A stretch of DNA of 64,000 bases, taken from assembly GCF_021730395.1 (NCBI RefSeq), contig NC_069373.1, positions 46,404,501-46,468,500 of the forward strand, in the 5' to 3' direction. The notes beneath the pieces were generated by a model. It worked only from the letters and a program-made list of their open reading frames with translations, ran no database searches and was not told where the DNA came from. This DNA comes from Mercenaria mercenaria. Its lineage: Eukaryota > Mollusca > Bivalvia > Venerida > Veneridae. The number at the start of each line of letters is the position of its first letter. Position 1 is the stretch's first letter. Shown in pieces: positions 1 through 11,100 of the stretch. Both the position numbers and the translations under genes were made by a program.

Positions 1-3000
1 TTTCTTTCTCTACCTGAAAACAATGGTAGCAGTATTCCTGGTCTCACTGCAAACAAAGGTAGCGGTATTCTTTCTCTAACTGAAAACAATGGTATGGTAG
101 CAGTATTCATGGTTTCACTGCAAACAAAGGTAGCGGCATTCTTTCTCTAACTGAAAACAATGGTAGCAGAATTCCTGGTCTAACTGCAAACAAAGGCAGC
201 AGTATTCTTTCTCTAACTGAAAACAATGGTAGCAGAATTCCTGGTCTAACTGCAAACAAAGGTAGCAGTATTCTTTCTCTAACTGAAAACAGTGGTAGCA
301 ATAATCCTAGTCTCACTGCAAACAAAGGCAGTTGTATTCTTTCTCTAACTGAAAACAATGGTAGCAGAATTCCTGGTCTAACTGCAAACAAAGGTAGCAG
401 TATTCTTTCTCTAACTGAAAACAATGGTAGCAGTACTCCTGGTCTTACTGCAAATAATGGTAGCGGTATTCTTTCTCTAACTGAAAACAATGGTAGCAAT
501 ATTCCTGTCCTCAATGCAAACAAAGGTAGCAGTATTCTTTCTCTAACTGAAAACAATGGTAGAAGTATTCCTGGTCTTACTGCAAGTAATGGTAGCGGTA
601 TTCTTTCTTTAATTGAAAACAATGGTAGCAATATTCCTGGTCTCCCTGCAAACAAATGTAGCGGTATTCTTTCTCTAACTGAAAACAATGGTAGCAGAAT
701 TCCTGGTCTCACTGCAAACAAAGGCAGTTGTATTCTTTCTCTAACTGAAAACAATGGTAGCAGTACTCCTGGTCTTACTGCAAATAATGGTAGCGGTATT
801 CTTTCTCTAACTGAAAACAATGGTAGCAGAATTCCTGGTCTAACTGCAAACAAAGGTAGCGGTATTCTTTCTCTAACTGAAAACAATGGTAGCAATATTC
901 CTGTCCTTAATGCAAACAAAGGTAGCAGTATTCTTTCTCTAACTGAAAACAATGGTAGAAGTATTCCTGGTCTTACTGCAAGTAATGGTAGCGGTATTCT
1001 TTCTTTAATTGAAAACAATGGTAGCAATATTCCTGGTCTCCCTGCAAACAAATGTAGCGGTATTCTTTCTCTAACTGAAAACAATGGTAGCAATATTCCT
1101 GTCCTTAATGCAAACAAAGGTAGCAGTATTCTTTCTCTAACTGAAAACAATGGTAGCAGTATTCCTGGTCTTACTGCAAGTAATGGTAGCGGTATTCTTT
1201 CTTTAATTGAAAACAATGGTAGCAATATTCCTGGTCTCCCTGCAAACAAAGGTAGCGGTATTCTTTCTCTAACTGAAAACAATGGTAGCAGAATTCCTGG
1301 TCTCACTGCAAACAAAGGTAGCAGTATTCTTTCTCTAACTGAAAACAATGGTAGCAGTATTCCTGGTCTTACTGCAAGTAATGGTAGCGGTATTCTTTCT
1401 CTAACTGAAAACAGTGGTAGCAATAATCCTAGTCTCACTGCAAACAAAGGCAGTTGTATTCTTTCTCTAACTGAAAACAATGGTAGCAGTACTCCTGGTC
1501 TTACTGCAAATAATGGTAGCGGTATTCTTTCTCTAACTGAAAACAATGGTAGAAGTATTCCTGGTCTTACTGCAAGTAATGGTAGCGTTATTCTTTCTTT
1601 AATTGAAAACAATGGTAGCAATATTCCTGGTCTCCCTGCAAACAAATGTAGCGGTATTCTTTCTCTAACTGAAAACAATGGTAGCAATATTCCTGTCCTT
1701 AATGCTAACAAAGGTAGCAGTATTCTTTCTCTAACTGAAAACAATGGTAGAAGTATTCCTGGTCTTACTGCAAGTAATGGTAGCGGTATTCTTTCTTTAA
1801 TTGAAAACAATGGTAGCAATATTCCTGGTCTCCCTGCAAACAAATGTAGCGGTATTCTTTCTCTAACTGAAAACAATGGTAGCAGAATTCCTGGTCTCAC
1901 TGCAAACAAAGGCAGTTGTATTCTTTCTCTAACTGAAAACAATGGTAGCAGTACTCCTGGTCTTACTGCAAATAATGGTAGCGGTATTCTTTCTCTAACT
2001 GAAAACAATGGTAGCAGAATTCCTGGTCTAACTGCAAACAAAGGTAGCAGTATTCTTTCTCTAACTGAAAACAGTGGTAGCAATAATCCTAGTCTCACTG
2101 CAAACAAAGGCAGTTGTATTCTTTCTCTAACTGAAAACAATGGTAGCAGAATTCCTGGTCTAACTGCAAACAAAGGTAGCAGTATTCTTTCTCTAATTGA
2201 AAACAATGGTAGCAGTACTCCTGGTCTTACTGCAAATAATGGTAGCGGTATTCTTTCTCTAACTGAAAACAATGGTAGCAGAATTCCTGGTCTAACTGCA
2301 AACAAAGGTAGCAGTATTCTTTCTCTAACTGAAAACAGTGGTAGCAATAATCCTAGTCTCACTGCAAACAAAGGCAGTTGTATTCTTTCTCTAACTGAAA
2401 ACAATGGTAGCAGAATTCCTGGTCTAACTGCAAACAAAGGTAGCAGTATTCTTTCTCTAACTGAAAACAATGGTAGCAGTACTCCTGGTCTTACTGCAAA
2501 TAATGGTAGCGGTATTCTTTCTCTAACTGAAAACAATGGTAGCAATATTCCTGTCCTTAATGCAAACAAAGGTAGCAGTATTCTTTCTCTAACTGAAAAC
2601 AATGGTAGAAGTATTCCTGGTCTTACTGCAAGTAATGGTAGCGGTATTCTTTCTTTAATTGAAAACAATGGTAGCAATATTCCTGGTCTCCCTGCAAACA
2701 AATGTAGCGGTATTCTTTCTCTAACTGAAAACAATGGTAGCAGAATTCCTGGTCTCACTGCAAACAAAGGTAGCAGTATTCTTTCTCTAACTGAAAACAA
2801 TGGTAGCAGTATTCCTGGTCTTACTGCAAGTAATGGTAGCGGTATTCTTTCTCTAACTGAAAACAGTGGTAGCAATATTCCTAGTCTCACTGCAAACAAA
2901 GGTAGCAGAATTCTTTCTCTAACTGAAAACAATGGTAGCAGTATTCCTGCTTTTACTGCAAGCAATGGTAGCGGTACTCTTTCTCTGATTGAAAACATTT

Positions 3001-4690
3001 GTAGCAGTATTCCTGGTCTCACTGCAAACAAAGGTAGCAGTATTCTTTCTCTTACTGCAAACCATTGTAGCTGTATTTTTTCTCTTACTCAAAGCAATAG
3101 TAGCAGTATTCTTTCTCTTACAGCAAATAATGGTAGTCGTATTCTCTCTCTTACACCAAGCAATGGTAGCTGTATTTTGTTTCTTAATTAAAGCAATAGT
3201 AGCAGTATTCTTTCTCTTACAGCAAACAATGGAAGCCGTATTCTCTCTCTTACACCAAACAATGGTAGCTGTATTCTTTCTCTTACTCCAAGCAATGGTA
3301 GCAGTATTTTTCTCTTACTCAAAGCAATAGTAGCAGTATTTTTCTCTTACAGCAAACAATGGTAGCAGTATTTCGGATCTTACTGCAAACAATGGTAGCA
3401 GTATTCTTTCTCTTACTCCAAGCAATGGTAGCCGTATTCTCTCTTACACCAAGCAATGGTAGCCGTATTTGTCTCTTACTCAAAGCAATAGTAGCAGTAT
3501 TCTTTTTCTTACACCAAGCAATGGTAGCAGTATTTGTCTCTTACTCAAAGCAATAGTAGCAGTATTCTTTCTCTTACAGTAAACAATTGTTAGCAGTATT
3601 CCGGATCTTACTGCAAACAAGCGTAGCAGTATTCATTCTCTTACTTTAAGCAATAGAAGTAGTATTTTTCCTCTGACTGTGTCAGTTATATCACTATTCC
3701 TGCTCGAACTGCAGAAAATATTAGCAAACAATGGTAGAAATAGTCCTGCTTTTACTGCAAACAATGGTATCAGTATTCTCTCCCTTACTCAAAACAATGG
3801 TAGCAGTATTTTTTCTCTTATTGCAAATAACGGTAACAGTATTATTTTCTTACTGAACACAGTTGTAGCGGTATTCTTTCTCTTAAAGCAAACAGTACTT
3901 GAAGGATTGTTTCTCTTACTCAAAACAATGGTTGCAGTATTTCCGCTTTTACTGCAAACAATGGTAGCAGTATTCTTTCTCTTACTTCAAATAATAGCAT
4001 ACGTAAGTTTTCTCTTATTGCATTAGTTGTGGCACTATACCGGCTCAAAGTGCAGAAAATAGTAGCAATATATCTGTTCGTACTCCAAACAGTGGTAGCA
4101 ATATTCCTGTGTTTACTGCAACCATTGGTAATGTATTTTTGTCTTACATGAAACAGTGGTAGCAATATTCCTGTTCTTACTTCGAGGAATGATTAAAGTA
4201 TTATTTCTCTGACTTTAAACAATGGTTACGGTATTCCTGCTTTAACTGCAAAAATGGTAGCAGTTTTCTTTCTTTGTCTTATTCAAAACTACGGAAGTAG
4301 TTTTCCTACTCTTACAGCAAACAATGGTAGCAGTATTCCTTCTTTAACTGCAAACAATGGTAGCAGTATTCCTTCTTTTACTGCAAACAATGGTAGCAGT
4401 ATTCCTTCTTCTACTGCAAATAACTGTAGCAGCATGTTTTCTTTTAATTCAAATAGGTATCACTTCAAACAATTGTAACTGTATGCCTATTCTTACTTTT
4501 AACAGTGATAACAGTATTACTGTCCTTTCTTTACATAATGGTACAGTATTCTTCCGTTTTCTGCAAAAAATGGTAGCAGTGCACCTGCTTTAAATGCTAA
4601 CACTTGTAGCAGTGTTCTTTCTTTTCTTGTAACAGAACTCCTGCTCTTACTGCAAACTGGAGTAGCATTAGTTATACTCTGACGTCAGAA
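1..4690. repeat. 33-bp minisatellite array in 66-bp dimers, left edge outside window
   Basis: The unit is 33 bp and alternates two versions, one with the core TTCTTTCTCTAACTGAAAAC and one with TTCCTGGTCTNACTGCAAAC, giving a 66-bp dimer. Positions 1-3000 are well conserved. From about 3000 to 4690 the units diverge and shorten irregularly. Because 33 is a multiple of three and the unit contains no stop, one + frame stays open at 84-3191 without any ATG, and one - frame stays open at 107-3031. In the + frame the common variants change amino acids (SSI, SRI, SNI, RSI, SST), which argues against selection on a protein. I read it as a non-coding minisatellite, possibly in an intron of the gene whose last exon is at 5158. 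A repetitive secreted protein is the alternative. Confidence 0.93.
1949..2476. repeat. Two adjacent 264-bp higher-order blocks inside the minisatellite
   Basis: The marker monomer CAGTACTCCTGGTCTTACTG begins at 1949, 2213 and 2477, exactly 264 bp apart (eight 33-bp units). The two blocks read almost identically; the clearest difference is AATTG versus AACTG near the block end. The same marker also occurs near 430 and 760 (330 bp apart) and near 1487. This shows recent block duplication within an older 33-bp array. Confidence 0.85.
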
Positions 4691-5157
4691 TCCTGCTGCG
4701 ATTGCTAACATTTTTAGCTGTGATTAAAATTGTAGACATCCAATTTGGTTTTGACTACCTAAATGGCCGAATATTGTAAATGAAGATGATAGTATTGGTG
4801 ATTATGATAATGATGATGATGGTGTCGGTGGTGGTAATAAAATATTGATGATGATGATGATGATTATTTCGATATTTGTAAGAATGATATTGACAATAAT
4901 TCTGATGTTGGTGATGGCGATGAAATGGCGATATTACGATGAAGCTGAAATAAAACTGGTAAAGGTAGTGATGTTAATGATGATTTAACTTTGAAAATAA
5001 TTGAAGGTTTTGGCACTACAAAATTGTGTGGCTGCTATTTTAAGGCATTCACACCTGTGTAGCATAGATTAGTGAATTTTGAATCTCTAAACCCTTTTCA
5101 ATGTTGTATGAAATGTGCTATCTTTTCAAGGTAAACACATTTATTATCCAATTCTAG
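4691..5157. other. Gene-free stretch with GAT/ATG-rich simple repeat
   Basis: No exon seen. About 4780-4870 is an imperfect GAT/ATG trinucleotide tract. An acceptor-like CCAATTCTAG at 5148-5157 closes the stretch and leads into the paralogous exon. Confidence 0.6.
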
Positions 5158-5432
5158 AATTTGTACACACTGCTACTGACATTATGAGTTCTCACTGTGA
5201 AAAACGTGGAAAAGAATTAGACAAATTTCTGGAGACGGTAGATAAAGATAATCAGAATAATTGTCAAGAGCCACAGGAAGGAGCTGACGTTGAAGAAAGA
5301 GATCTTTTGAAGAAACTGACAGATCTGCTTACCACCGACCTGGTACATGTTATGTTTGTCTCAAATAAAGAAAATATGCAAGGATCTTCGAAACACTTGC
5401 CATTTATCTTCCTGAAAAAAATCACCCTATAA
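5158..5432 (+). CDS. Terminal exon of a paralogue of the 14314-26717 gene (partial gene)
   Basis: An acceptor (TTCTAG, ending 5157) is followed by two bases that complete a codon and then 90 residues to TAA at 5430-5432. It aligns with the last exon at 26545: both start in the same phase with codon-completing AA, and both carry a (N/T)D(M/I) then HC then charged helix pattern. Compare TDIMSSHCEKRGKELDKF with NDMVTDHCGRRNSELAEM, followed by DLLKKLTDLL against KLLKQALFDL. It is longer than its relative (90 against 56 residues) because of an acidic insert near NNCQEPQEGADVEE. The upstream exons are not in the window or not recognised. The in-frame ATG at 5115 lies in the presumed intron, so I do not use it as a start. 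The function is unknown. Confidence 0.62.
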
Positions 5433-5436
5433 TAAA
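5431..5436 (+). promoter_or_regulatory. Polyadenylation signal AATAAA overlapping the stop codon
   Basis: AATAAA starts at the second base of the TAA stop of the 5158 exon. If it is used, the 3' UTR would be only some tens of bases. The hexamer is seen in the sequence; its use is inferred. Confidence 0.4.
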
Positions 5437-6495
5437 TCGAATATAAGTTTCAATTATGAATGTCCAGTTGCATTTTCCTTAGTTATTATTCGTTTCAAAA
5501 ATCAGAATTAGGTTCTTTAACATTATTCTGTATTAAACGGAAATATATTTGGATGAATATCCATCGCTGGTTTGACAAGAAAGATTGTACATTTCTATAT
5601 AATAAAGGTAGGTTAAGAGGAAAATTCTTTATCACATTTTTCTCAATGAATTACTGGAATACAAAGGTAAAATCAGCGAGAATATCTTTCTAATTTCACT
5701 TCAACCGGAGGAATATGGTCATAGATAATTGAAAATGCTGTTTAAAAATCTATAATGACAAAAGATGTCTTTAATATTTTACAAAAACATAGAAATGTAT
5801 ACACCTTTACATTAAACTGCAATTATTTATAAATGAAGACAGACCTGCACACTAAGTTTGGATTTTTTCTGTAAATGTTAAATAGTATTTATATATCATA
5901 GGAGTACGACGGTTTTAAATGTAATGCAGTTAAATCTTGTGAACAGAAGTTTCCGTAAAATGTTGCAAGTGGTATTCATGTCGTTTTATAAACGAGTGCT
6001 GTCCAAAACTAACGTAGAGTTTTGCTGTCAAAAGTCGCCTATTGTGTATAGTACAATGTGAAATATACGATTTTAATTCGCAATCTTTTTTTTAATTCGG
6101 TCATACAGTTTTTGTAACATTTTTGTTAAAAGGAGAAGCGCGTAGAACATTTTAATAACTATAATTACGCATAGCCGGCGTAGTCGCTTTTTCATCCATC
6201 ATGATTTGAATTCAACCGATATTCCACTTGTTTACCCGAAATTACGCCAAACACAAGCAACACGTGTAGGCGCCATGCGCTGAAAGTATGTCGTCATTCG
6301 GACAAGGGGGGCGGAAGTAAATACGTCTAATCTAAGTCGGCATCTGCTTGCAAAGATAATCAGATGGTTGTTAAGTTATGTAGAGATTTTGGCTAGCAAC
6401 GAATGAAATCTAGAAACTACTCATGGTGCACACCCTGTATGAGATGCTTTGCAAAACAGTGACTACTGTTTTAGTATTATAACCTAACAACTTAT
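5437..6495. other. Intergenic, nothing recognised
   Basis: AT-rich sequence with short open frames only. No splice-bounded exon, RNA gene or repeat of known type is seen. It separates the paralogous last exon from the first repeat element. Confidence 0.5.
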
Positions 6496-7258
6496 TATAG
6501 TCCCCTACTGGTTGAAAACCAGTTTCGGGGACTATAGGATTGCGCTTTTCCGTCCGTCATTCCGCAATTTCGTGTCCTGTCTATAATAACTCTGTCATTC
6601 ATCAAGGGATTTTAATATTACTTGGCACAAATGTTCCCCATGGTAAGACGACATGTCAAGTGAAAAATCCTGACCCCTAGCTTAAAGGTCAAGGTTACAA
6701 TTGGCGGTCAAAGGTCAACAGGGCTTTTACTGACCGGTCCATAACACTGCCATCCGTGAAAGGGTTTTCATATTACTTGGCAAAAATGTACCCCGTAATT
6801 AGACAATGTGCCATGCATATCTTTCAGGCCCTTAGCTCAAACGTCAAGGTCACACAAAATGTTAACAGCACATAAACAGGGTCTGTTTGGTGTCCGGTTC
6901 AGAACTCTGTCATTCATCAAGGGATTACAATATTACTTGGCATTAACGTTCCCCATTATCAGATGACTTGTCATGCACAACACCCAGAATCTCAGCTTAA
7001 AGGTCAAAGTCACATTTGGAAATCAAATGTCAATAGTTTTTTTTTTCTGTCCGGCCTATAATTTTGTCAAGCAAAACAGGATTTAGATCAGTTGTCACAA
7101 ATATTCCCCTTGATGAGACAACGTATCATGCGCAAAACCCGGACCTTAGCTGAATGGTCAAGATCACACATGGAAGTCAACGGCCAACTGGGCTTTTTTC
7201 CTTTCTGGTCAGTAATGCAACAATTCTTAAAGGGATTTTAATACGAAGTGACTATTTT
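6496..7258 (+). repeat. Tandem-core dispersed repeat with a terminal hairpin
   Basis: It opens with a 41-base hairpin (6496-6536; TATAGTCCCC paired with GGGGACTATA, inner arms CTGGTT/AACCAG). About four and a half degenerate units of 155-160 bp follow, each with a CTCTGTCATTCATCAAGGGA-like start, a TATTACTTGGCA box and a TCAAGGTCACA box. There is no coding potential. The same family recurs, more decayed, at 9390-9790, and a related one at 17740-18516. Confidence 0.75.
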
Positions 7259-7320
7259 CACGGCAGCCGTGCGAATAATTTCTTAGGGACACGGCAGCCG
7301 TGCGAATAAATTCTTAGGGG
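7259..7320. repeat. Short tandem repeat around ACGGCAGCCGTGCGAATAA
   Basis: Two copies of an approximately 36-bp unit containing CACGGCAGCCGTGCGAATAA. A related motif, CACGGCTGCCGTG, lies near 9350 beside another copy of the neighbouring tandem-core repeat, so the motif probably belongs to that family. Confidence 0.6.
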
Positions 7321-7698
7321 CATTTCAATCTTAGTTGGTTGTTCCATATCGCCGTACCATGCACTTGTGCTTGGGAACCTTCTGTTGTATACGGAGATAG
7401 CGGAAAAATAAGGATTTCGCAATCTATATTTTGATGAATTATCGTTCGTCTGTCGAGAATCTTGATATTGTTATTTGAGTTGTTGTTTCCACTAAATTAA
7501 TTTAAATGTACTTTTTTCTTTGGCATTATCAAAAGGTAGTCGGGATTAATTGTGAATCGGATGTTGGTAGGATATAGGTTTTGTAAATTAATTTTGTAAA
7601 AGCCGTGTACTTAAATTAAAGTGTATATTACGTAAATGTGTATTCTTCTACATCTTCCGGAAAATAGTTCTGCAATGCAAATTAAAGCACTATAGATA

Positions 7699-7935
7699 TG
7701 AGCCGTGCCATGTGAAAACCAACATAGTGGGTGTGCGACCAGCATGGATCCAGACCAGCCTGCACATCCGCGCAGTCTTGTCAGGCTCCATGCTGTTCGC
7801 TTTTAAAGCCTATTGGAATTGGAGAAACTGTTAGCGAACAGCATGGATCCTGACCAGACTGCGAGAATGCGCAGGCTGGTCTGGATCCATGCTGGTCGCA
7901 AAGCCACTATGTTGGTTTTCCCATGGCACGGCTCA
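7699..7935. mobile_element. Fold-back MITE, copy 1
   Basis: The sequence is nearly self-complementary end to end. It begins TGAGCCGTGCCATG and ends CATGGCACGGCTCA, with inner arms AGCATGGATCCAGACCAGCC and its complement. At about 237 bp there is no room for a transposase. The same element occurs at 34589, 38763, 41667, 42691, 60346 and 61461, with a remnant at 26238. Confidence 0.9.
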
Positions 7936-7990
7936 ATTATGATGATCAAATAAATAGATAAATAAATAATGCATCTCAAATCTTATAATA

Positions 7991-8930
7991 TTAAGGGGAA
8001 TTCCGATAGTTTTTTATGCGCATCTTTCTGCGCAGCCGACACTTTCTATGGAAAACTAAACTGAAGTCAACATTTTGTTGAAAAATGTTACAGACAGTCT
8101 TAAATATATGGAATCTTGAATGAAATAACATATCAGTAATTAAATCTTGATACTGGTTTATGTTGTATTGACAAGTATCATGCCGGACAGGTATTGCTAT
8201 TTATGTGGTTGTGTTTTCACATTTTAGTACAAAGACAGTGTTGTTCATATAATGTAAGATAATTGACTTAATACTGATAAGACAATATCACCTTTCAGAT
8301 TATTTAGTATTCAATTATAGAAAGAATTAAGTATTTTTAAAACTTTCTTTTTAACTTCTAGCAGACATACATGTAATCAATTTGGCCAGGTTCGCGTCAT
8401 TTTCCGTCCGAACAGGTGTTGTATTCTAGCGGTCTTAACATACCCATACATTTTTAGCCATTTTTATGCTCACAATACTATTATCTATACACAAGAAAAA
8501 CAGGAAAAAAATCTATGAAAGACTTTTTTCAAAATTTAAAAAAGATATTCTTCACTATGGTTATTTTTCACTGAAAAATTCACAAAAGTGAATATGAAAC
8601 AATATTTTTTTCATTTGTACCCATTTTTGTAAGGATAGAGTATTACAAATATGACTATGATATCAAATAAGTATATAATAAAATCTGTAAAAATTGTGCT
8701 GTCTTGATGTATATTTTGGTTGGTATTTATAAAAAAAAGCAGTAAAATATGAAAAATTGCTAGCAGTTTCAGCAACAGTGGGTGGTGTGTTCAAAACAAT
8801 TTTTCACAAAAACAAGCCTGGTGACCTATTGTTCTTATTTGTTCATTGTTTTCAGCACAAATTTTCCTATCATATATGTGAATTTAAAAAATTTCTATGA
8901 AAGGAAAAAAACTATAGGAATTCTCTTTAA
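7991..8930. mobile_element. TTAA-ended non-autonomous element (piggyBac-like MITE)
   Basis: The left end TTAAGGGGAATTCCGATAG is the inverse of the right end CTATAGGAATTCTCTTTAA, and both finish on TTAA. TTAA targets are characteristic of piggyBac-superfamily transposons. The 0.94-kb interior is AT-rich with no transposase frame. The family assignment is inferred from the ends only. Confidence 0.65.
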
Positions 8931-9389
8931 GGAAGCATTATAAATACTTTTTGTCCACAATGAATATTCATTTTAATACATATGTATAATGAATATAATT
9001 ACCTCCTCTGATACCCAAACTCAAGTAATTCAAGTACGCTAGTAAACGCAATAGGGCCCAGATTCTATCAAACTTGTAGACCAGCTACAGGGGTAGGGGA
9101 AAAATGGTATTAACAAATTTATCATTTTTTTCGGCACATGTATATACTAATATTGTAATTTTCGGTAGGTGTCAAATACTGCACGCTTTGAAAAAGGAAC
9201 GACACATCTCCATAATTCAAAATTCCGGGCCTTAAAATACATCAAGGAATAAAAATGTATCTAAAAATAGAATGCGAAATCTGTACTTTCAGCTGAAATA
9301 TCCTTTCCATAGGTCTCTCCATTGCTGCCGTGCGGATATTTTCTAAGGGACACGGCTGCCGTGTCCGGTATATATTTTTCGCATATATA
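8931..9389. other. Gene-free, nothing recognised
   Basis: AT-rich sequence without exon signatures. A CACGGCTGCCGTG motif near 9350 marks the edge of the next degenerate repeat. Confidence 0.45.
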
Positions 9390-9790
9390 GCCTCAGTCAT
9401 TTTAATATTACTTGCCCTATGCAACACTAAGACCCCCTAACTCAAAGGTCAAGGACACGCAGGTCAAAGGTCAATAGGGTTATTTTCCTGTATGATCAAT
9501 AACTCTGTCATCCATGAAGTTAGCACAAATGTTTTCCATGATGAAACAACGTGTCTTTAATATGCAACTCTTATTGATTACTAAGAGGCCAGTGGTCAAC
9601 AGGATTTATTTTCCTTTCTGGTCCATAACTCTGTCATCAATAAAGGGATTTTTATATAACTTGACACCAGTATTCTCCATAACGAGACAATGTGTCATGT
9701 GCAACCTCAGACCCCTAGTACAAAGGTCAAAATCCCATCTGAAGGTCAAAAATTTATATTTTCCTGTCCAGTCTATAAAATATTTTTATA
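9390..9790 (+). repeat. Degenerate copy of the tandem-core repeat at 6496
   Basis: CTCTGTCATCCATGAAG near 9508 and CTCTGTCATCAATAAAGGGA near 9630, followed by TCAAAGGTCAA boxes, repeat the unit of the 6496-7258 element. No intact ends are seen. Confidence 0.6.
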
Positions 9791-11070
9791 AACACATGTT
9801 TCATATGGACCCAATTTAAAAAATGTTAATTTATTTTCTTCGGAACAGAATTACTTCCCTTTAAAATGATGATTTCTTACATTTTTTTCTCATATTTTCC
9901 CACTAATTTCAAAATGAAATGTTATCTGTACTGAAATTAAATACCTTTTTTATATTTATAGATGTTATAAAACAATCAACAACTGTAAATTTTTGTTTAT
10001 GTAAATTTTAACTCAAGTATTGTTTTATAACATCTTGTCTATACAATACAATATTGCTTATACATAATTAACAGATATCAGATCATTATATTGTACTGCA
10101 GTAGAGAAAATTAGGGTGCCTTTCAGTAGGGGAATTTGTACTGCATGGCAATAGTTACCTAAGTATTTTAATCAAAATTAATAACAGAAATATACAAACT
10201 TATGCAAACTTAAATGAACGCATCTTGATGTCGTCACGATGTCGTTTACGTCGTTGAAATATGATCACCGTGCGCCGGGTTTGTGTAAGTGACTGTTTTC
10301 GAGAGGCATAACTTTTGACTGTATGATCACAATCACATCAAATTTGCAGTGAAATTAGTAGAAAGATTGCTTAACATGAATGTGTATTTCTTGTTTTGCT
10401 TCATTAAAGTACATAAAAGCTAGAGACAAAATCTACGTAATTCACAGCTCTTATATATACTTAAATGCTGTTTTCTACAAGCATTCACTCTCTACGATTT
10501 TGTTTTTACATGTATGTTGCAAAAATATTAATTTTTGCTACATCACTTTAAGCGTTCAAATGGGGTTATTCCAATATTTTCTTCAAAGGCTTTACCTTTT
10601 ACTTTTTTCGGTTTTAATATGTTCTTACTATTACAATTTGACAAGTTAAACCATTAAATTCTTTGGTGTTTTTCAGTCACGACAGGGAGCACATAATAGA
10701 ACATCGATCAGTAAATGTTTCACTTCAGGTTAAAAGTAGAGTTCGACGTCTAAATTTTGTAATTGCCTTTTTATTCTTTCATAAATTGTCAACCTGAAAC
10801 TGTATTTTGTGTGAATGTGACTTGTGTGGCAGGCACTTCCTTAATATATATATAGTCAACTCTGCAGAAGCAAATAACGTTTATTTTATTTGTATTGTAT
10901 GATTAGTTATTTTTTCTTTATATTTGATAGTTAATAATAATAATATTGTCAATAATTATGTGTCGTCATATTGGTCTTGTTGTTGGCCATGTACTGTCGT
11001 ATTGGCCGAGGTCGTTGCAATAGCTCTCGGCTAAATACAAAATTAATTTTTCTTTTATCTGCGTTTTCAG
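9791..11070. other. Gene-free, nothing recognised
   Basis: AT-rich. The short ATG frames (for example 10380-10649) have neither splice sites nor a coding-like composition. A T-rich acceptor (GCGTTTTCAG) closes the stretch at 11070. Confidence 0.45.
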
Positions 11071-11100
11071 ATTATGAAATCAGTTATGCTGGATTCGAAG
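11071..11100 (+). CDS. Possible 30-base micro-exon upstream of the unknown gene
   Basis: The segment sits between a strong acceptor (TTTTATCTGCGTTTTCAG) and a strong donor (GTACGT). Joined to 14314 it would read YEISYAGFE and then a codon split G|CA, in frame with exon 2. Read from its own ATG (11074) it would instead give nine codons ending in phase 0, which does not fit exon 2 directly. It may therefore be 5' UTR, a real coding micro-exon, or chance. Confidence 0.3.

Noticed and set aside
107-3031. 974-residue minus-strand open frame with 22-residue leucine-rich repeats
   Set aside because: It is produced by the 33-bp minisatellite. The opposite strand is open over the same span, the repeat differences do not protect either protein, and no splice or start context supports it.
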